DNA from: Pseudomonas syringae | GTDB lineage: Bacteria; Pseudomonadota; Gammaproteobacteria; Pseudomonadales; Pseudomonadaceae | Assembly (NCBI RefSeq): GCF_021605415.1 | Contig: NZ_WKEQ01000007.1 | Coordinates: forward strand, 62,001 to 126,000 | DNA length: 64,000 nucleotides | Direction of reading: 5' to 3' | Part shown: piece after piece, positions 19,688 through 28,566 of the stretch | Numbering within the stretch: position 1 is the first letter of the stretch | Layout: every line of letters begins with the position of its first letter | The notes under the pieces: generated by a model | What the model was told of the DNA's origin: nothing | What the model saw: only the letters and a program-made list of their open reading frames with translations | Database searches by the model: none | Made by a program: the position numbers and the translations under genes

Positions 19688-21588
19688 CCGCGACCACTGC
19701 CGCACCGAGTCTGTTGTCCTCGGCCGAACAACGTCGCGCAGCGCGGCAATTGACCCTGGCCATGCTTGCGCTGGGCTTGTTGAGTCTGGGGTTGATCTGG
19801 CGTTGGCTGATGCCGGAGCAAACCGGGGTCAGCCAGTTGCTGCTCGGTTTCGCATCGCTGTTGGTGGCGCTACCGGTGATACGCTCGGCCTGGTACAGCC
19901 TGCGTTATCCGAGTCTGCACGGCATTACCGATCAACTGATTGCATTGGCGATGCTGGGTGCATGGGCCACCGGCGATCTATTAACCGCTGCGTTGCTGCC
20001 GATCATCATGATATTCGGCCATGTGCTGGAGGAGCGCAGCGTTATCGGTTCCCAGGAAGCGATTCGCGCCCTCGGCCAACTGACGCGCAGCCATGCGCGA
20101 AAACTTCAGGCCGATGGTTCGATCATCGAAGTCGACAATGGCACGCTCAGCCCCGGTGACACCGTTGAGGTGCGTGCGGGTGATCGGGTACCGGCGGATG
20201 GCCGGGTACTCTCCGGTCAGGCCAGTCTCGATACCGCGTCGATCACAGGCGAGTCCGTGCCTGTTGAAACGGGCGTCGGCATGGCGGTGTTCGGCGGCGC
20301 GATCAATCTCGATGGTTTGCTGCGCATCGAGGTGACCCGCACCGGTGAGCAATCGACCCTCGGCAAAGTCATCGCGTTAATGCAAAACGCGGAACGTTCG
20401 AAACCGCCAATCACACGGCTGCTTGAACGCTACGCGGGTGGCTACATGGTGCTGGTGTTGCTGCTCGCCGCCGTGACCTGGTTTATCACCAACGATGCGC
20501 AGGCGATGCTCGCCGTTCTGGTGGCTGCGTGTCCGTGTGCGCTGGTGTTATCGGCACCGGCCACGGCAATTGCGGGGGTGGCGGTAGCCGCGCGGCACGG
20601 GATCCTGATCCGTAGTTCGGCATTTCTTGAGGAGCTGGCGGATCTCACTTCGCTGGTCGTCGACAAAACGGGCACCCTGACTTACGGCACATTGCGGTTG
20701 CAGTCGATTGACGGTTTGGCCGATCACCAACAAGTCCTGCAACTGGCCGCAAGCCTTGGTGCGGCCAGCAGTCATCCGGTCAGCCGCGCATTGGCGGGAC
20801 TGGTCGCGCAGGAGCAAACATTACCGCTGACCGACATCCACGAGCGCCAAGGCCTCGGCGTGGTAGCCGCGACCGGTCATGGAGACGCGGCGCTGGGTCG
20901 TCCCGAGCTGTTTGCGCAACTGGGCATCGCCACGACGACCGTACCGGACCACGACGGCCCGATTGCCGGGCTGGCACTCGATGGCCGATTCCTGGCCTGG
21001 TTGCTGTTGGCCGACACGGTCAAACCGGAAGCGCGGTTTGCCTTGGACGAGTTACGCGAATTGGGCCTGGGTCGGCAGCTACTGTTAACCGGTGATCGCC
21101 AGAGCGTCGCACATCACCTTGCCGACGAGGTCGGCTTGCAGGAAGTCCAGGCCCAAGCGTTACCCGAGGACAAGCTCAACCGCGTACTCAAGGAAATCGA
21201 CAGCGGCTTCCGGCCGATGGTGGTTGGCGATGGCATTAACGACTCGTTGGCACTGAAGGCAGGTGTGGTCGGCGTCGCGATGGGGGCGGGCGGTGCGGAC
21301 ATCGCCCTGGCGTCGGCAGACATCGTGCTGATCGGTAGTGACCTGCGGCGTCTCGGCACCTGCGTGCGGCTCAGTCGCCAGTGCCGACGCACATTGCAAG
21401 TGAACGTGATCATCGGTCTGGGCTGGACGTTGGCCATCGTCGTGTTTGCCGCGTTCGGCTGGCTTGGCGCGGCGGGGGCGATGATTGCCGCGCTGCTGCA
21501 TAACCTGAGTACGCTGTTGGTGCTGGGCAATGCCGGGCGACTGCTGCGCTTTCAGGAGCCGTTGCTCAAGCTCAGGGACGTGGAATGA
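19684..21588 (+). CDS. hmtA: HmtA-like metal-translocating P1B-type ATPase
   Basis: 634-residue inner-membrane heavy-metal pump. Motifs in order: TGES in the actuator domain, the transmembrane metal-site CPCALVLS, the phosphorylation loop DKTGTLT, the P1B signature SSHPVS, and GDGINDS. There is no N-terminal CxxC or HMA domain. It resembles the P. aeruginosa transporter HmtA (PA2435), reported to import copper and zinc; assignment and direction of transport rest on that resemblance. Last gene of the four-gene operon, start overlapping the SPFH gene by 4 bases. The Zur-like site before the operon and the histidine-rich partner favour zinc uptake over efflux. Confidence 0.82.
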   Translation: MTATTAAPSLLSSAEQRRAARQLTLAMLALGLLSLGLIWRWLMPEQTGVSQLLLGFASLLVALPVIRSAWYSLRYPSLHGITDQLIALAMLGAWATGDLLTAALLPIIMIFGHVLEERSVIGSQEAIRALGQLTRSHARKLQADGSIIEVDNGTLSPGDTVEVRAGDRVPADGRVLSGQASLDTASITGESVPVETGVGMAVFGGAINLDGLLRIEVTRTGEQSTLGKVIALMQNAERSKPPITRLLERYAGGYMVLVLLLAAVTWFITNDAQAMLAVLVAACPCALVLSAPATAIAGVAVAARHGILIRSSAFLEELADLTSLVVDKTGTLTYGTLRLQSIDGLADHQQVLQLAASLGAASSHPVSRALAGLVAQEQTLPLTDIHERQGLGVVAATGHGDAALGRPELFAQLGIATTTVPDHDGPIAGLALDGRFLAWLLLADTVKPEARFALDELRELGLGRQLLLTGDRQSVAHHLADEVGLQEVQAQALPEDKLNRVLKEIDSGFRPMVVGDGINDSLALKAGVVGVAMGAGGADIALASADIVLIGSDLRRLGTCVRLSRQCRRTLQVNVIIGLGWTLAIVVFAAFGWLGAAGAMIAALLHNLSTLLVLGNAGRLLRFQEPLLKLRDVE

Positions 21589-21814
21589 CAACGCGCCGGC
21601 GCCGTGACTGAATGAAGGAATCTTCATCGAACTGTGATCAAAATTGTCAGTCATTTAGGATGAGGGCGCATCACTTCAAGCGGTGACCTGGCTGGAACAG
21701 TAGGTGCGCAATTGTGCGTCTGGAATCATAAGGAAGGCTAATGACATCGATAGCCTGCTATTTTTCAGGGATGGTCTACCCTCAGATCTGACGTCTGAAA
21801 CAGGGGGATTTTCC

Positions 21815-23002
21815 ATGCTCGCGCAACTTCCACCGGCCTTACAGAATTTGCAATTGCCGCTTCGCCTGCGACTCTGGGACGGCCATGAGTTCAATCTGGG
21901 GCCGGCCCCGAGTGTCACCATCGTCGTGAAGGATCCGCAGATGGTTACGCAGTTCACCCATCCCAGCCTTGATGCGCTGGGGGCGGCCTTCGTCGAAGGC
22001 AAGCTTGAACTGGAGGGGTCGATCAGCGAGGTTATCCGGCTCTGCGACGAGTTGAGCAGTGCGCTGCTTGATGAGGATGAGGGCAATCAACCCTCGCGGC
22101 TGGTACACGACAAAGAGACCGACGCTAAAGCCATTTCCTACCACTACGACTTGTCCAACGCGTTCTACCAGTTATGGCTGGACAGCGACATGGCGTATTC
22201 CTGCGCCTATTTCGAAACGGGCAGCGAAACCCTCGAGCAGGCCCAGCAAGCCAAATTCCGTCACCTGTGCCGCAAGCTCCGTCTGCAACCGGGCGAATAT
22301 CTGCTGGATGTCGGCTGTGGCTGGGGTGGTCTGGCGCGTTTTGCGGCGCGGGAATTTGGTGCGAAAGTATTCGGCATCACGTTGAGCAAGGAACAACTGG
22401 AACTCGCTCGCGAGCGGGTGAAGGCTGAGGGCCTGGAAGATCAGGTTGAATTGCAACTGCTCGATTACCGCGATCTGCCCCAGGACGGGCGTTTCGACAA
22501 AGTCGTCAGCGTCGGCATGTTCGAGCATGTCGGCCACACCAATCTTGCCGAATACTGCAAAATCCTGTTCGGCGCGGTGAAGGATGGCGGCCTCGTCATG
22601 AACCATGGGATCACCGCCAAACATACCGATGGACGGCCGGTGGGTCGCGGTGCCGGGGATTTTATTGAGAAGTACGTGTTTCCCAACGGCGAGCTGCCCC
22701 ATCTGGCGATGATCTCGGCCGAGATCAGCGAAGCGGGGCTGGAGATTGTCGACGTTGAAAGCCTGCGCTTGCATTACGCGCGCACGCTGGATCACTGGAG
22801 TGAACGTCTCGAGGACAACCTTGAGGCTGCCGCCGCACTGGTGCCGCAGCAAGCGCTGCGGATCTGGCGTTTGTACCTGGCCGGTTGCGCCTACGCGTTC
22901 GCCAAGGGCTGGATCAATCTGCATCAGATTCTTGCCGTGAAAGCCCACGCCGACGGCAGTCATGAACTGCCGTGGACGCGAGACGACATTTACCATCCCT
23001 GA
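21815..23002 (+). CDS. cfa: Cyclopropane-fatty-acyl-phospholipid synthase
   Basis: 395-residue SAM-dependent enzyme that adds a methylene group across the double bond of unsaturated phospholipid acyl chains at the membrane. The start MLAQLPPALQ is chosen for its AGGGGG site at 7 bases; the open frame reaches back to 21704 without a ribosome site. The N-terminal family domain is followed by AISYHYDLSNAFYQLWLD, SAM motif I LLDVGCGWGGLARFA and SVGMFEHVGHTN. Cardiolipin synthase follows convergently, so two membrane-lipid genes sit together. Pseudomonads usually have more than one copy; this may be the RpoS-dependent CfaB type, but the promoter is not decisive. Confidence 0.93.
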   Translation: MLAQLPPALQNLQLPLRLRLWDGHEFNLGPAPSVTIVVKDPQMVTQFTHPSLDALGAAFVEGKLELEGSISEVIRLCDELSSALLDEDEGNQPSRLVHDKETDAKAISYHYDLSNAFYQLWLDSDMAYSCAYFETGSETLEQAQQAKFRHLCRKLRLQPGEYLLDVGCGWGGLARFAAREFGAKVFGITLSKEQLELARERVKAEGLEDQVELQLLDYRDLPQDGRFDKVVSVGMFEHVGHTNLAEYCKILFGAVKDGGLVMNHGITAKHTDGRPVGRGAGDFIEKYVFPNGELPHLAMISAEISEAGLEIVDVESLRLHYARTLDHWSERLEDNLEAAAALVPQQALRIWRLYLAGCAYAFAKGWINLHQILAVKAHADGSHELPWTRDDIYHP

Positions 23003-23003
23003 T

Positions 23004-24443
23004 TTATAAAATTGGCGATATCAGCCGGGCGATCCGCATGCCGACCTGTTGCAGGCGGTGGATCTCCCGGCTTTCTTCCTTGGCGATTTCGTAGGCCTGG
23101 GCAAAGTCATCGCTGAGCATCTGTTCCACGTGGCTGGCGAACTCACTGTCGACGGTGAGCAGCATCACTTCGAAATTCAAACGAAATGAACGGTTATCCA
23201 TATTGGCGCTGCCGATGGCGCTGATCTCGCTGTCTATCAGCACGACTTTCTGGTGCATGAAACCCGATTCATAACGGAATACGCGCACCCCGGCGCGCAC
23301 GGCCTCGAAGGCGTACAGGCTCGACGCAGCGTAGACGATGCGATGGTCAGGGCGAGATGGCAGCAGCAGGCGCACGTCGACACCGCGCAACACGGCGAGG
23401 CGCATGGCTGCGAACACGGCTTCGTCCGGGATGAAATACGGGCTGGTGATCCACACTCTGTCGGTCGCGGCATGAATCGCTTCGACGAAAAACAGCGAGC
23501 AGGTTTCATAAGTGTCCGCCGGACCGCTGGCAAGCAATTGGCAGAGCACGCCGTCTTCCGGATACGCGTCCGGCAGGATCAGCGGCGGCAGTGACCGTGC
23601 GGCCCAAAACCAATCCTCGGCGAACGATTCCTGCATGCTCGCCACGACAGGGCCGCGCACCTGAACATGAGTATCGCGCCACGGCGCCAGCGGTGGTTTT
23701 TCGCCCATGTATTCATCGCCGACGTTATGCCCGCCGACAAAGCCCATCAGCCCGTCGACAACCACAATTTTTCGGTGATTGCGGAAGTTCACCTGAAAAC
23801 GGTTAAGCCAGCCGCTGCGCGTGGCAAAGGCTTTGACCTCGACGCCGCCATCGCGCAGCGACTGCACGTAGCCGTGGGGCAGGGCATGGCTGCCGATGCG
23901 GTCGTAGAGCAAATGGATAGTCACGCCTTCAGCGGCTTTCTTCAGCAACAACTCGTGCAGGCGCTTGCCGAGGCGATCGTCGTGAATGATGAAGAACTGA
24001 ATCAATACCGCTTGCCGGGCTTCGTTGATCGCTTCGAAGATGGCCTCGAAAGTGGCGCTGCCGTTAATCAGTAACCTGACTTCATTGTTGGCCAGGCATG
24101 GCGTGCGCCCGAGTTTGGGCATGGCTCGCAGTGATGCGTAGGCTGCTGAGGCGCGTGCAGCCAGCGCCTCTTCCACCCAGGGGCGCCAGTTCAGTTCGGA
24201 CACTGCTTGGCGCATTTGTTCGTTGGCCTGACGCCTGGCTTTGATATAACCGTCGAACGTGCTGCGGCCGAACACCAGATACGGAATGAGCGTGAGGTAA
24301 GGAATGAAAATCAGCGAGAGTGCCCAGGCGATCGAGCCTTGTGCCGTACGCACTGTCAGCACCGCATGGACGGCGGCGATGAGTCCGAGGGTGTGGATCA
24401 GGGCGATCAGATAGCCGAAGATGTGCGGTCCAAAATAATCCAT
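23004..24443 (-). CDS. cls: Cardiolipin synthase
   Basis: 479-residue phospholipase-D superfamily enzyme that makes cardiolipin from phosphatidylglycerol at the inner membrane. Two N-terminal hydrophobic segments ([17 protein letters not shown] and [22 protein letters not shown]) are followed by two HKD motifs: [10 protein letters not shown] in the first catalytic half and [10 protein letters not shown] in the second. The start [10 protein letters not shown] is preferred to an ATG 27 bases upstream because it matches the normal ClsA-type start and length; AAGG lies 7 bases before it. Its stop lies 1 base from the convergent cfa stop. Confidence 0.93.
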   Translation of the reverse strand: MDYFGPHIFGYLIALIHTLGLIAAVHAVLTVRTAQGSIAWALSLIFIPYLTLIPYLVFGRSTFDGYIKARRQANEQMRQAVSELNWRPWVEEALAARASAAYASLRAMPKLGRTPCLANNEVRLLINGSATFEAIFEAINEARQAVLIQFFIIHDDRLGKRLHELLLKKAAEGVTIHLLYDRIGSHALPHGYVQSLRDGGVEVKAFATRSGWLNRFQVNFRNHRKIVVVDGLMGFVGGHNVGDEYMGEKPPLAPWRDTHVQVRGPVVASMQESFAEDWFWAARSLPPLILPDAYPEDGVLCQLLASGPADTYETCSLFFVEAIHAATDRVWITSPYFIPDEAVFAAMRLAVLRGVDVRLLLPSRPDHRIVYAASSLYAFEAVRAGVRVFRYESGFMHQKVVLIDSEISAIGSANMDNRSFRLNFEVMLLTVDSEFASHVEQMLSDDFAQAYEIAKEESREIHRLQQVGMRIARLISPIL

Positions 24444-24573
24444 GGGGCAGCCTTGCTCCTGAAGATTCAATGCCTAACAGACCATGTTCGGCCGCGAATG
24501 TCGCTATTTAATTGGGCATGAACCGAAGACAACGGCCAGCGTCTAACGGCCACTACTGATCAGGAGTTTCTCG

Positions 24574-25095
24574 ATGAACGTTCGTCTGCTGGGTTTGGCG
24601 CTGGGCCTGGGTTTGGTATTGCCGCTGGTTGCTCAGGCGCAGATGCTCCAACCGGGGTTGTGGGAAATGACGTCTAGCAACATGAAAGTCGATGATCAGA
24701 ACATGCCGGATCTGCAATTGATCCTCGGTCAGATTCAGGGTCAGATCACGCCGCAGCAACGGGCGATGCTGGAGAAGCAAGGTATCAATATCGGCGGCAA
24801 AGGTATCCGTGCCTGCCTGACGCCGGAGCAAGTGGCGACCAACGATATACCGCTGGCCGATCCACAGTCGGGCTGCAAGCAGGAGATCACCGATCGCACC
24901 GGTAATCAGTGGAAATTCCGTTTCAGTTGCCCGAAAGCGCAGGGCACGGGCATCGCCACTTTCCTCAGTGATCGTGAATTCACCACCAAGGTCAACGGCA
25001 CGTTCAACGCCACCGGCATCCAGCGGAAAGGCAGTCTGGACACCCGGGCGGTATGGTTGGGTCAGGATTGCGGCGCCGTGAAGCCACGGGCCTGA
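24574..25095 (+). CDS. DUF3617 periplasmic protein
   Basis: 173-residue exported protein with a clear Sec signal (MNVRLLGLALGLGLVLPLVAQAQ) and AGGAG upstream. The mature part begins MLQPGLWEMTSSNMKV, the typical DUF3617 opening (PGLWE), and has paired cysteines (RACLTPEQ, SGCKQEI, FRFSCPKA, GQDCGA). The family has no known function. It stands alone, divergent from cls and convergent with the zinc-uptake operon. Confidence 0.85.
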   Translation: MNVRLLGLALGLGLVLPLVAQAQMLQPGLWEMTSSNMKVDDQNMPDLQLILGQIQGQITPQQRAMLEKQGINIGGKGIRACLTPEQVATNDIPLADPQSGCKQEITDRTGNQWKFRFSCPKAQGTGIATFLSDREFTTKVNGTFNATGIQRKGSLDTRAVWLGQDCGAVKPRA

Positions 25096-25101
25096 TTGTT
25101 T

Positions 25102-25992
25102 TCAAGGCTGGCTCAGTGCGTCGCAAAGGGTTTTCAGGTTGTAACTGAACAACCCGATAAACGTGCTGGCCGGCCCGCTGGCTGCGAGCGCATCCGAATA
25201 CAACGTCCCGCCGATGTGTGCGCCGCTTTCGTCGGCAATTTGTTTGAGCAGGCGCGCGTCCTTGATGTTTTCCATGAACACCGCTTTGACCTTGGCCTGG
25301 CGAATCTGGGTAATCAGCGCCGCGACCTCGGCAGCGGAAGGTTCTCGCTCGGTGGACAGACCTTGCGGTGCCAGGAAGTCAATGCCGTAGGCTTGACCCA
25401 AATAGCCGAACGCATCATGGCTGGTGACGATCTTGCGATTGCCTGGAGGCAACGCGCTGAACCGGGTTTTGGCTTCGGCGAGCAGGACATAAATCTGCTT
25501 CAGATACGCCTGGCTGTTGCGTAGGTAGTCGTCTTTATTCGCCGGATCGGCGGCCACAAGCGCCTTGGTGATGTTGGCGACATACAGCTCGGCGTTCGCC
25601 AGGTTATGCCAGGCATGCGGGTCGGGAACGGTTTCGCCGTCCTCATCCAGCGAGCGCGGGATTACGCCGCGACTTGCCGTTACCACGGTCGCTGTGCTTT
25701 CCGTACTGGTCACCAGGCGGTCAAGCCACGGTTCGAAACCCAATCCATTCTTGAAGATCAGCTTGGCGTTGAGCAGCGCTTTGGCGTCGTCCGGCGTCGG
25801 CTCATAAGTGTGCGCATCGGCATCGGGCCCGACCATGTTGGTGATCTGTATATGCTCGCCGCCGACCTGCTGCACCATATCGCCGAGGATGCTGAAACTG
25901 GTGACCACCGGCAGCTTTTGTGCTGCTGACACCGACATCGATAACACCAGACTGAACAGCACGAGAAGAGCGCGCATCGAGAACCACCTCAT
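25102..25992 (-). CDS. Zinc/manganese ABC transporter substrate-binding protein (ZnuA-like, cluster A-I)
   Basis: 296-residue periplasmic metal-binding component. Signal peptide MRWFSMRALLVLFSLVLSMSVSA. Likely metal-ligand histidines are in DAHTYEPTPDD, DPHAWHN and TSHDAFGYLGQAYG. It lacks the His/Asp-rich loop of classical ZnuA, so zinc versus manganese is not settled by sequence; context says zinc. The start at 25992 is chosen because it forms an ATGA overlap with the permease stop; an internal ATG at 25977, with AGGT before it, is the alternative. Last gene of the folE2-ATPase-permease-binding-protein operon. Confidence 0.87.
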   Translation of the reverse strand: MRWFSMRALLVLFSLVLSMSVSAAQKLPVVTSFSILGDMVQQVGGEHIQITNMVGPDADAHTYEPTPDDAKALLNAKLIFKNGLGFEPWLDRLVTSTESTATVVTASRGVIPRSLDEDGETVPDPHAWHNLANAELYVANITKALVAADPANKDDYLRNSQAYLKQIYVLLAEAKTRFSALPPGNRKIVTSHDAFGYLGQAYGIDFLAPQGLSTEREPSAAEVAALITQIRQAKVKAVFMENIKDARLLKQIADESGAHIGGTLYSDALAASGPASTFIGLFSYNLKTLCDALSQP

Positions 25993-26852
25993 AGGGATGT
26001 AAGCGAAGGAGGGCGGCGCAGCAAACCATGCACCGGCCCGAATACCACGGACAGCAGATAGCTGGCACCGGCGACCAGCACAATTGCCGGGCCGCTGGGC
26101 AGCGAGTAATGGAACGACAGTAACAATCCCATCCATACCGATAGGCTGCCGATCAATGCAGATATAGCGATCAGCGCCGGTAAGCGGCGACTCCAGAAGC
26201 GTGACGCGGCGGCAGGCAACATCATCAAGCCGACCACCATCAGAGCGCCGATGGCCTGGAATCCGATCACCAGATTGAGTACAACGAGGGTCAGAAAAAC
26301 AGCGTGCGCGAAGGGGCCGAGGCGGCTGACAGTTTTCAGGAACAGCGGATCAAGGGTGTCGAGCAGCAGTGGTTTGTAGATCAACGCCATCGCGATCATG
26401 CTGATCCCGGAGACCCACAACATGCCGTTTAGCGTGGCGCCGTCCACGGCCAGAGCGGAGCCGAACAAGAGGTGCAAGAGGTCCAGACGCTTGCCGGCGA
26501 TGCCGAGAATCAACACGCCGCTGGCGAGGGATATTGGATAAATCGCGGCGAGGCTGGCGTCTTCGCGCAGACCAGTGCGGCGGGTAATCCATGCGGCAAG
26601 CCCGGCCATGCCAAGGCCCGCGCCAAGGCCGCCGAAAGTCAGCGCTGGCAGACTCAAACCGGCGAACCAAAAGCCTAAAGCCGCGCCTGGCAAAATTCCG
26701 TGGGCGACTGCATCGCCAATCAGGCTCATGCGCCGCAGAATCAAAAAAACGCCCAGCGGTGCCGTGCTGCAAGCCAGCACCAGACCGCCAAGCAAGGCTC
26801 GACGCATGAATACGAACTCGTGGAATGGCAGCCAGAGTTGTGCGGCGATCAT
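25989..26852 (-). CDS. Metal ABC transporter permease (ZnuB-like)
   Basis: 287-residue inner-membrane permease of the ABC-3 family with eight or so hydrophobic segments (LGGLVLACSTAPLGVFLIL, LPALTFGGLGAGLGMAGLAA, FGPVHGLL at the end). Typical family elements are RRMSLIGDAVAHGILPGAALGF near residue 40 and MVVGLMMLPAAASRFW. It forms the zinc channel with the ATPase and binding protein encoded on either side; its ATG overlaps the ATPase stop by one base (TGATG). Confidence 0.92.
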   Translation of the reverse strand: MIAAQLWLPFHEFVFMRRALLGGLVLACSTAPLGVFLILRRMSLIGDAVAHGILPGAALGFWFAGLSLPALTFGGLGAGLGMAGLAAWITRRTGLREDASLAAIYPISLASGVLILGIAGKRLDLLHLLFGSALAVDGATLNGMLWVSGISMIAMALIYKPLLLDTLDPLFLKTVSRLGPFAHAVFLTLVVLNLVIGFQAIGALMVVGLMMLPAAASRFWSRRLPALIAISALIGSLSVWMGLLLSFHYSLPSGPAIVLVAGASYLLSVVFGPVHGLLRRPPSLTSL

Positions 26853-27520
26853 CAGGCCACCTGCATGGGCAAGGCCGGCTGAATCAGTTCGCGACTGGTT
26901 CCGAAAACGCAGCCACTGCTTTTGATAAGCAGTGTTTGAGGGATGTGTTGTCGCACGGCAGCGAGATCATGACAGACCACCACTAGCGTTCGGCCTTCTT
27001 CATGCCAGGCCTTCAAGTGATCCCAAAGCAGCGCCTGGCCCAATTCATCCAGCGCAGCGTGAGGTTCGTCGAGCAAAAACAACGGCGCGTCGGCCAGGCT
27101 CATGCGCGCCAGTAAAGCGCGTTGTAGTTCTCCGCCCGACAACGCCATCAACGGGCGCTGCTCCAGTCCGTTCAGGCGCCAATCCTTGAGTACGGATTTC
27201 AGGCGTTGCGCACGCAACTCGGCGGATAGCTTTCGTCCCCAGAATCCAGCGGCCACCAGCTCTACGAGGTTGATAGGAAACTGCCGATCCAGGTATTGCT
27301 GCTGCGGCATGAAAGACACCCGGCCTTTGCGTGGAACACTGAGCGTCACCTTGCCGGCCAATGGGCGTTGCAACCCGCCAATGACTTTAAGCAGTGTGCT
27401 TTTACCGGAGCCGTTTGCTCCGATGATCGCAGTCATGCTGCCTTTGACCAGCTCAAGATCCAGCGGCGGCGTGAGTGGGAACCCCGGCGTGCCCCAACTG
27501 AGGGTTTGGCAACGGATCAT
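26852..27520 (-). CDS. Metal ABC transporter ATP-binding protein (ZnuC-like)
   Basis: 222-residue ATPase that powers the importer. Walker A GANGSGKST, Q-loop FMPQQQY, ABC signature LSGGELQRALLAR, Walker B LFLLDEP, H-loop VVVCHD. The start MIRCQTLSWG is chosen because its ATG overlaps the folE2 stop (ATGA) and gives family length; the frame upstream lies inside folE2. The tight coupling to folE2 shows that the importer and the zinc-independent enzyme are made together. Confidence 0.93.
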   Translation of the reverse strand: MIRCQTLSWGTPGFPLTPPLDLELVKGSMTAIIGANGSGKSTLLKVIGGLQRPLAGKVTLSVPRKGRVSFMPQQQYLDRQFPINLVELVAAGFWGRKLSAELRAQRLKSVLKDWRLNGLEQRPLMALSGGELQRALLARMSLADAPLFLLDEPHAALDELGQALLWDHLKAWHEEGRTLVVVCHDLAAVRQHIPQTLLIKSSGCVFGTSRELIQPALPMQVA

Positions 27521-28413
27521 ACGGTCTCCCTTTGCCAGTGACTTACGGCGACCGCGTCGTGGGCGTGAAGGCTTTCGGCGTGGATGACCCGCAAGTTGAA
27601 ACCGCTTATGCCGGGCGAACGCTGCAGCGCTAGATTGAGTCGGCGCGCGGCGTCTTCGCAAAACATCAAATTCTGTCCGTTTGCGAGGGCAAAGGCTTGC
27701 TCGTCTGCGCGTTTCACAGCGGTCTGCACAGCGGTTCCCAATGCAGCTTCTGCGTCGTTAATGAGGCTGATCAGCGGCAGTTCGGCAATCGATTCATCCA
27801 GATGAACGTGAAGCTGTGCGGTGCTGCGTTGACTATGAGGCGTGGCGACGATGCCGTTAGTTGAGCCGAGCCAGGCCAACATATCGGCATGCTGTAGCGA
27901 TTTATTGGCAAAGTCGTCGATGAATTGCCGCTGGATCAACTGTCTCGCCAGTGCTGCTGAGCAGGGACAAGTCGATGAATATTGCACGTCAATCTTGAGT
28001 TCCACGTGGAACACTTTGTTATTCAATTGGGCGTTTATGCTTACTGGATAGCTTTTCCAGCCGGCTAGAAAACTGACTAACGCGGGTCGCTTCACCAGAA
28101 AATCGAAATGGATTTTTAATGAGGCGCTGTTCGACAAGCCCTCATGCGTTTCGAGGAAACGCTGAAGGACACCTCTTAAAAGTGCGGGGGTGAGGTTTTC
28201 CGTTTCCAACATCTCCAGCGCCAGATAAAGCCGAGACATATGGATGCCGCGTGCAGCTTCATCATCAAGGCTAACGCCAGCATCAACGCTCGCGCTCCAT
28301 CGCTGGTCTTCCAGCAAAACCGGCAAGGCGATTCCGCTCATGCCAACCCATTCCAACGGAAGAATTTGGTGAGCTGCTTGCGCAGCGATATCGGGCAGCG
28401 TCAACGCGTTCAT
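27517..28413 (-). CDS. folE2: GTP cyclohydrolase FolE2 (type IB)
   Basis: 298-residue enzyme that opens GTP to 7,8-dihydroneopterin triphosphate, the first step of folate synthesis. FolE2 works with metals other than zinc and replaces the zinc enzyme FolE during zinc shortage. Family features are TLPDIAAQ at the N-terminus, the active-site cysteine region SSTCPCSAALA, and QNLMFCEDAARRLN near the C-terminus. The start MNALTLPDIA is preferred; MDPV 12 bases upstream is possible. It heads the zinc ABC operon and lies just downstream of a Zur-box candidate. A parS-type palindrome lies inside it. Confidence 0.93.
   Translation of the reverse strand: MNALTLPDIAAQAAHQILPLEWVGMSGIALPVLLEDQRWSASVDAGVSLDDEAARGIHMSRLYLALEMLETENLTPALLRGVLQRFLETHEGLSNSASLKIHFDFLVKRPALVSFLAGWKSYPVSINAQLNNKVFHVELKIDVQYSSTCPCSAALARQLIQRQFIDDFANKSLQHADMLAWLGSTNGIVATPHSQRSTAQLHVHLDESIAELPLISLINDAEAALGTAVQTAVKRADEQAFALANGQNLMFCEDAARRLNLALQRSPGISGFNLRVIHAESLHAHDAVAVSHWQRETV
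27999..28012. other. parS-like ParB binding site (second copy)
   Basis: Perfect palindrome GTTCCACGTGGAAC inside folE2, identical in core and flanks (AGTTCCACGTGGAACAC) to the copy at 18638-18651. The two are 9.4 kb apart. In P. aeruginosa several parS sites cluster near oriC, so the pair suggests that this window is origin-proximal. Confidence 0.8.
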
Positions 28414-28442
28414 CACGGGATCCATTGTCGAAGTCGTTTTTT

Positions 28443-28461
28443 AATGTAACATTATAACAAT
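28443..28461. promoter_or_regulatory. Zur box between folE2/ABC operon and COG0523 gene
   Basis: AATGTAACATTATAACAAT agrees with the gammaproteobacterial Zur consensus (AATGTTATANTATAACATT) at all but three positions. It lies between two divergent zinc-starvation operons. On the minus strand it contains a perfect -10 hexamer TATAAT, so zinc-loaded Zur would block the folE2 operon directly, and probably also the rightward genes. Confidence 0.85.
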
Positions 28462-28566
28462 TCAAGCGGCGACGGATTTTTATGAAAAGGTCTTCACGTG
28501 ATCTTCAGAAAAAGACCAGCGCAGCGATTAAGGCCCGAAACGGCTCCCTGATGAGAGGATTACCCA

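Noticed and set aside
21704..21814. Longer N-terminus for cyclopropane synthase from 21704
   Set aside because: Lacks a ribosome site and family similarity, while the ATG at 21815 has AGGGGG and gives the normal length.
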